The notes below the pieces were generated by a model. That model made no database searches and was not told where the DNA came from. It saw only the letters and a program-made list of their open reading frames with translations. A stretch of DNA of 64,000 bases from Heterocephalus glaber. Taxonomy: Eukaryota > Chordata > Mammalia > Rodentia > Bathyergidae. Numbering within the stretch: the first letter of the stretch is position 1; each line of letters opens with the position of its first letter. This document shows, one piece after another, positions 58,402 through 64,000 of the stretch. The DNA lies in NCBI RefSeq assembly GCF_000247695.1, contig NW_004624734.1, positions 40,822,573 through 40,886,572 of the forward strand, given 5' to 3'. A program made the position numbers and the translations under genes.

Positions 58402-59750
58402 AAACATCTCCATGTAGGGCAATACCCTATTTCTAAAACTATGCTTCACTTTTAATGAAAACATGTTATAAAGACATGAATCCTTATCATGACTTCACAG
58501 TGCCTATATTAAAGAAAGCTTCTCTGCTATCCATTTAGAAATGTCCCTGGATTTGGTGTATCAAAGGTTTACATCACCAGACAATGTACCATAAGAAGAG
58601 TTTGGAATGAACTGCATAAATTTGTTGTGTAAAATGAAAAGGGAACTGGTAAAAGGGAAGGAAAGAACAGAAAGCCTGTATGGGGCATGTTCAGTTAGAT
58701 CAGTTAAGAAGAATTTATAAAATTTTGCAAAAGAGAGTTTAATATCTACTCATATTCCCTCAGAATACCCTTATGTTCCCCTGAAGGTTCACTTGACATA
58801 GGTTAGAATTCTGAGTTTAGTCTCAACATGATTCCATGTCAGTCAAGTAAAATTAGGACTCTACGAACAAGGACAACCCTATAATGTCTACCATAGATTG
58901 CCTTCTGAGAGTTAGTTAGGAAAATAGCAATTAGCAGACCAAGGGAATTCAAGCTGTCTAGGGAACAAAAGTAAGAATGCTGGGCCACTTAAACCACATA
59001 CTGAACTCTGTAATTAACATTTTATTGTAATACCAATGTGAATTTGTTTTGAGATTTTTATGTCAACACCCAGTTGCTCAGGCACTGACACAAAGGAGGT
59101 ACATGGTGGAGTCCATTCATGTGAAGTTCTGTATGCTATGAAAAGGAAAAATAGTCAGTTAAGCCCAGTATATTTGCAAGAGAATGATTATAATGGTGGG
59201 CCCAGGAATCAAACCCGGTATGGAGAAGGTGAACAAAAGGACATGATGAAGAAATAGGTGATGAAGCTAAACAGGAAAGCTGGAGGGAAGAAGTTAACAA
59301 ATGAGATATGGGATGTTCAAATCTATGTATGATAGGTGAGATGCTAAGTTTCTGGGGGTGAAAAGTACCAGGCTTATGGCCTTTAGTGACTTTAGAGGAA
59401 TGGAAGAGGTCGTCAGGAGTCAGGAGGTCAGGAAACTGCTATGTAGTGGCCTTTCACTCAATATGAGCAGAAAGCATGGGGGCGATGAGCAGATCGTTTT
59501 TCCAAGGTGACTGGAGTGTGGTATGTTCCCTACGGTATGAGCCTGTAAAGAGAAGATGTTTGCATGAGGGTGAAATGAGAAGCAATGATCTGAAAGTGCC
59601 TCCGGGGAGGATAAAATTGAATAATTTAACCCTGGAAGTTTATCAGATTTCACAAGGCCTTTGGGCACTAGCAAAATCCCAAAGTGTACTATGATTATTT
59701 GTAGCTCTCACAGATGGGTGGGGCTAACCCTGAAACTTTACGTATGCAAC
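58402..59750. other. Stretch without recognised features
   Basis: AT-rich. Open frames 59060-59257, 59420-59674 and 59476-59694 are short, overlap one another and show no family likeness. Confidence 0.4.
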
Positions 59751-60229
59751 TGTTATGGCTTGTGTCCAGATGTTCCCCAAAGCCTCGTGGTCGTAGGTGG
59801 GGCTTTTCAGAGGTGGCTGGATCTAGAGTGTGTAATGCTGGGATAGTGTGATGCTGGGATAAAGGATGTGTGATTACTGAATTTGTCTACTGATTGGTTT
59901 GAGATAGTTCTGGGTGTAGGTAATGGGAAAGCCCCACTCTGGGTGTGATTGCTACCTACCCTAAAGGTGTGTGGCCTGGATAGAATATAAGGGACAGAAA
60001 GAGGACTGCCATCATCCCTTGCTGCTTCTTCACTACTTTGCTGCTTTGCTACCTTCTGCCTACATGAACTGTTTCTCCTCTGCAATGCTCCTGTCCATGC
60101 CACCCTGCTTTGGAGCCAGCTGACTAAGGACTGAAACTTTGACAAAATGTAAGCCCAAATAAACCTTTCCTTCTTTCACTTTGGGTGTTGAGTATTTTGT
60201 CTCAGCAATGTAAAAAAGTAGTTAAGACA
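59751..60229 (+). mobile_element. MaLR solo LTR
   Basis: Starts tgttatggcttgtgtccaga and ends agtagttaagaca, with an aataaa signal and 'gagtattttgtctcagcaat' near the end. The 5-bp flanks gcaac (59746-59750) and ccaac (60230-60234) match at four of five positions, as expected for an old MaLR target duplication. About 479 bp, with no internal region, so it is a recombined solo LTR. Confidence 0.88.
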
Positions 60230-60514
60230 CCAACATTGAGAAATAAAATCACAACGGAAAACATAGCTAAAATTTATATTTTCCGAATGTAAAGACATGA
60301 GAAATCTCCACATTTCTCAATTTTCAGACACCTTTTTGGTACCCTTTTCCCTTGGATTTAGGTAAGACTTAGGCCTTCTGACTTTACGGAAAGATATCAA
60401 AATACAGTTTATTTTTTTCAAATCATGACAAAAAGAATAATTTAGTGATCAGAATATTACATATTTCTTCCCCTCAAGGAACTTAATCTAATAGGGAAGA
60501 GAATATAAGCTAGT

Positions 60515-60950
60515 TAAATGTCTCATTGACCTGAAATGTCCCCCCAAAGTTCAGAGGTGAGGCTTTGGAAAGTCTTTGGATAATGATGGCTTGAAGTTTT
60601 CAATGGATTCGTCTTGACAAGATCATAATTTGATGGCATAATCGGGAGGCAATGGAAGCTTAGAAGGTTGGGCATAGTTGAAGGGAATGAGTCATGCAGT
60701 GTGACCTTGGGGACCATTTCAGGTCCCAGCTCTTCTTTTCTGGGTCTTTCAGTGTTCTCCATTTCCTGTCATGAGCTGAGCAGCTTTGTTCTACCATGCC
60801 CTTCTGTCATGATGTTCTGCCTCACTTCTGGCCCTCAGCAGCAGAACCAGGCAACTATATACTGAAACCTCTGACACTGTGAGCCAAAATAAATCTTCCT
60901 TTATATTGTTTTTCTCAGGTATTTTTTTCCAGCAATAGAAAATTAACACA
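60515..60950 (+). mobile_element. MaLR LTR (more diverged)
   Basis: gacctgaaatgtccccccaa, gagggaggca-like middle, actgtgagccaaaataaatc and ctcaggtatttttttccagc are LTR landmarks in the right order. It differs in the first half from the 59751 copy, so it belongs to another subfamily. Confidence 0.75.
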
Positions 60951-61204
60951 TTCATGCATACATATATTGCTTTGTCCATCCACCAACCCATCCATCTCTT
61001 AGCAAACATTTAAGTGCCCAATTTGGGCATAGCCCTGTCTAGCAATATTGAACATTGTGCATTTATGGAGCTCTACAATCTGTCCTGATAGACCTCATGA
61101 GTAAAGATAATTTATGGAATTCCTTAAGATAAAAACGTGTATTTTACTAATACAGTACTTAACTTTGGATAAAGAGCATATAAAAAATACTCTAGGGGGC
61201 ACTG

Positions 61205-61400
61205 ATACATGGCGCAGAGCCTGAACTTTGAAGTCAAATAGGCTATCATGTTTTAGTGGTTTGCCTGCAGGCAAGTTTAATCTCTATGTTCCTGGTTCCC
61301 TACCTATAAAATGAAGATAATACCTAACCCATGAAGTTGTAGAAATTGAGCAAGATAATATCGGTAAATTGATTAAAAAATAAGTGCTTATTAAGTGACA
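61205..61400 (+). repeat. MIR
   Basis: gcagagcctgaactttgaag, ttccctacctataaaatgaa, gataatacctaacccatgaa and aataagtgcttattaagtg give a clear MIR order. Confidence 0.78.
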
Positions 61401-61889
61401 TGATGCCCTAGAAAAATTAAGACAAATAGAAACAGGCAAGACTGAGAGCTCTCTCCCACTTCTTCCTTGTTTTCTTACTGTCAAATTCAGCAACAACTGC
61501 TTTGAAAAGAGCATGGAAACACACACATACACATGCATACATGTACACTTTATAACACAAGCACACACAGGCAGAGTGGAGAATCCTGACAGCACAAGTA
61601 GTCAAAGCAACTTCTGTGGCACAAGCTTTTTTCCACTTTACCAGAAAGCAAGCTGTTCACAGCACAGGTGGTAAACTCTAGTTTGTAAGAGAATTAGGAT
61701 TGCACTGGAGAGAGATGCTTTCCCTAGAGTTGAGAAAGACACTGGTTCAACTGTGACAGTGGCAGAATTTTGCTGCATTGCTGTTGGTAGGTTCTTAGGA
61801 TGGACCATTATGGCCTCCACCTGATAATGATAGCAATGAGTTGGAGGTGGTTAATTTCAGCAGGTTGACTAACACATTAATGTCCTCAG

Positions 61890-62068
61890 AGCAGGGGCTT
61901 TCAGCTTGCTTGCACATTGGAACTGCTGTGGAGCTGTTTAACGTACTGATGCTAGGTCCCATCCCGAAGGGTCTGGTTTAATTGGATGGGAAAATAGCCT
62001 GGGCCTGGGGATGTTTCAAAGCTGCCCAAGAGATTCTGAAGAACAGCTGGAGTTGAGAGCCCTGCCCT
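61890..62068 (+). mobile_element. MER5-like hAT (Charlie) element
   Basis: gagcaggggctttcagcttg, cttgcacattggaactgctg, gatgctaggtcccatcccga and the near-inverted end gttgagagccctgccc match MER5-type elements. A small second trace occurs near 63170 (tagagtttagagccctgccc). Confidence 0.7.
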
Positions 62069-62159
62069 AAGGTCTGACCTTCCGTTCTAGTCACAGAGGG
62101 TTCCCATCCATTTCCAGTTCTCATCCATATCCTGTGAAGCAGATGATGCCTGCACACAT

Positions 62160-62222
62160 TTTACACACACACACACACACACACGTGCACACATGCATGC
62201 ACATGCATGTGCACACACACAT
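62160..62222. repeat. (CA)n compound microsatellite
   Basis: Interrupted CA run with gtgcacacatgcatgcacat. Confidence 0.93.
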
Positions 62223-62729
62223 GTTCCAGGTACCTCTTCAAAACTACAAAGTGATAAAGTGAATGGATACTAAGGAATTTTTAGCTAAAATATAGTTGGA
62301 AAAGAATGATCTAGAATGCAAGGGCCTGAGATAGTTTGTACATAAGGGAGAAAGCATTTGGTGGGAGAAGAAGTGATTCAAGTCTCATTAACCACTGATC
62401 ATTTTCAGCAACTGAGATAGGGAAAGAAATGAAGGACAAAAGCAAGAAGGAAGGAGGAAAGGAGAGTGTGGTGGAACGGAAGATGGACAGATCTGGAGGT
62501 AGATGGTTAGATTGTAGGAGGTGTAGGAAAGCTTCCTGCAGGAATTCTGTACAGTCTGCAGGATATAATTACAAAGTCTGCTGGGGAAGAGAGGAGACTC
62601 AATCACAGACACATATTTGTTAGGTTTGCATTTGTGACTTTCTTCAGTAACCACACCCTAACCCTGTCATGCATGATCATGGTTCTAGTTTGGGAGATTT
62701 TAAAGACTCTCCTCCCTACCTCAGTACAT

Positions 62730-62845
62730 TCTCTGTCTCTCCATCTTTCTCTCTCTCTCTATCTTTCTCTCTCTCTCTCTTTCCTACCTCCCTTCCTTTC
62801 CTTTCATTTTCCTTCCTTCCTTCCTTCCTTCCATCCTTCCCTTTT
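62730..62845. repeat. (CT)n / (CTTT)n / (CCTT)n tract
   Basis: Compound pyrimidine microsatellite. Open frames through it are low-complexity artefacts. Confidence 0.93.
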
Positions 62846-63442
62846 TGTCTGCCTGTAGGCACCATGGACCTAATTCTTAGCCCAGTTCTGCTTAGCCTGC
62901 CTTCCATGGACAATGTATAATAAATCTTAATTTGCTCTGCACCCTTTAAGTGGTGGGCAACAGTTCTGCCCTGATGCTATCCATATGGTGGTGTTTCTAC
63001 CTCTCATTTCTTAAATGCAGTAGGGTTTTAATGTATAGGTATCAAGGAAGAAAATGGAGCTAAGTGGTCCCAGAAGAGATCACATTCAATACTTTGACCT
63101 TTTTACATATTGTTTCATACAAAGAGCAGACATTGGTCTCAGCAGCTCCTTCCCAAGCGATTTTAATGAGTAGCTAGAGTTTAGAGCCCTGCCCTAGAGC
63201 CTAGATCATTAAGTGATCATAAGTCATGTGATCCTAGATAATCAAGCCTAAAACATGCACTTTTTTCCTGCAACTTTTCACCAGAAAAATCATACTGAAG
63301 ATTTAATTAGGTAACAGTGAACATGGAGAACATAGAGCTTCACTCCATTATGGTTGTGTTGTGCTTTTATACGGAATTCTCATGTTCCAGTAGGTTGATG
63401 TCTGATATGCTTAAAAACATTTTATTAAGATCAAGAGAATGG
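62846..63442. other. Stretch without recognised features
   Basis: Unique-looking, apart from the small MER5-like trace near 63170. Confidence 0.4.
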
Positions 63443-63812
63443 CCCAGCAGCCGGAAGGAAGCTCCCCCACCTCCACCCCAAGCTCCTAGGGCAGTGAAGC
63501 TCAGCCGGTCCCAGCACCCAGAAGGAAGCTCCCCCGCTGCCATCCCAGGCTCCTAGGGCCAAGAAGGTGAGCTGGTCCCAGCACCCGGAAGGAAACTCCC
63601 CTGCCTCCATCCCAGGCTCCTAGGGCAGTGAATCTCAGCTGGTCCCAGCACCCGGAAGGAGGCTCCCCGCCTCCATCCCAGGCTCCTAGAGCAGAGAAGC
63701 TGAGCCCATCCCAGAACCCAGAAGGAAGCTCCCCCGCTGCCAACCCAAGTTCCTAGGGCAGAGAAGGTGAGCCGCATGGGTGCCAGAAGCACCCACCCCC
63801 CTCACCGTGGAA
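63443..63812 (+). promoter_or_regulatory. L1 5' UTR with tandem promoter monomers
   Basis: Five head-to-tail copies of a GC-rich unit starting ccggaaggaagct begin at 63451, 63518, 63585, 63652 and 63718. The period is 67 bp, once 66; the last copy is partial. Each contains ctccatcccaggctcctagg-type text and ends near ggtcccagcac. A non-repeated leader (63770-63812) leads into an ORF1 start. Tandem monomers upstream of ORF1 are how mouse L1 promoters are built. Confidence 0.88.
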
Positions 63813-64000
63813 ATGAGAAGACACACAAACAAGCCTCAAAAACAGACTTCTGGATCACCTACAGCAACCCTAAAGGGAAACAAGATGAAACACTCTGATA
63901 CTCAACCACCTGGACTCTCTGAAGTGGCAACAAAAGAGGATCTGGGAAAAATGAAGTCAGAAATAATTACTCAGATAACAGCAAAGATTTTGCTCATGGT
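63813..64000 (+). CDS. L1 ORF1 protein, N-terminus (runs off window)
   Basis: An uninterrupted frame from ATG at 63813, open for 62 codons to the window edge, begins MRRHTNKPQKQTSGSPTATL. A second in-frame ATG lies at 63885. The charged, polar, proline-containing start followed by a helical KEDLGKMKSEIITQITAK stretch matches the beginning of the L1 ORF1 RNA-binding protein before its coiled coil. Absence of stops, unlike the two old L1 copies in this window, indicates a young and perhaps full-length L1 extending beyond 64000. ORF1p would bind L1 RNA in the cytoplasm as a trimer (family knowledge). Confidence 0.8.
   Translation, partial: MRRHTNKPQKQTSGSPTATLKGNKMKHSDTQPPGLSEVATKEDLGKMKSEIITQITAKILLM

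Noticed and set aside
33720..62222. CRISPR-like regular repeats
   Set aside because: All short-period repeats are microsatellites or L1 monomers; the genome is mammalian.
62634..62920. Ser/Leu-rich open frames
   Set aside because: They run through a CT/CTTT microsatellite.
63501..63792. Two minus-strand frames with a repeated peptide
   Set aside because: They are the complement of the 67-bp L1 promoter monomers; the periodicity comes from DNA repeats, although 67 is not a multiple of 3.

Overview
This is mammalian nuclear DNA, almost certainly from a rodent. Three observations point there: abundant tRNA-derived ID-type SINEs (A/B-box core, A-rich tail); 7SL/B1-type SINEs, many fused to a decayed ID unit as in the dimeric B1-dID SINEs known from squirrels, dormice and beavers; and ORR1-like MaLR LTRs. 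The species cannot be named from sequence alone; a non-murid rodent such as a castorid, glirid or sciurid fits best (inference).

No intact protein-coding gene, tRNA or rRNA gene was found. The window is AT-rich intergenic or intronic DNA with one CpG island at about 19.4-21.1 kb. The island is broken by a 316-bp assembly gap (19558-19873). It carries GC boxes, a perfect CRE, two CACGTG E-boxes and an inverted pair of CCAAT boxes, so it is probably a real promoter and possibly bidirectional. Any transcript it drives is not resolved here.

Layout. 0-7.4 kb: SINEs (three young ID copies with exact or near-exact target-site duplications), one solo-LTR-like element and a U6 retropseudogene. 7.9-13.1 kb: a long degenerate LINE-1 in + orientation, recognisable from ORF1 to its G-rich 3' UTR. 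13-19.4 kb: old MIR-like remnants and a MER2-like DNA transposon. 19.4-21.1 kb: the CpG island. 21-37 kb: SINEs, a second pogo/Tigger-type non-autonomous element (24.3 kb) and two copies of an LTR-like family. 37.1-41.6 kb: a second old LINE-1 split by a nearly complete MaLR retrotransposon (LTR, primer-site region, internal region, polypurine tract, LTR). 42-53 kb: an MST-like LTR with SINEs inside it, microsatellites, an old L1 3' end and old repeats. 53.25-56.6 kb: a 2.95-kb autonomous Tigger/pogo transposon, transposase on the minus strand and broken by frameshifts, sitting inside a MaLR LTR with a TA duplication. 57-63 kb: more MaLR LTRs, ID SINEs, MIR and MER5-like remnants. 63.45-64 kb: the 5' end of a much younger LINE-1, with five 67-bp tandem promoter monomers followed by the start of an open ORF1 that runs off the window.

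The best leads are the nested Tigger element with its reconstructable empty site, the monomer-type L1 promoter at the right edge, and the gapped CpG-island promoter.
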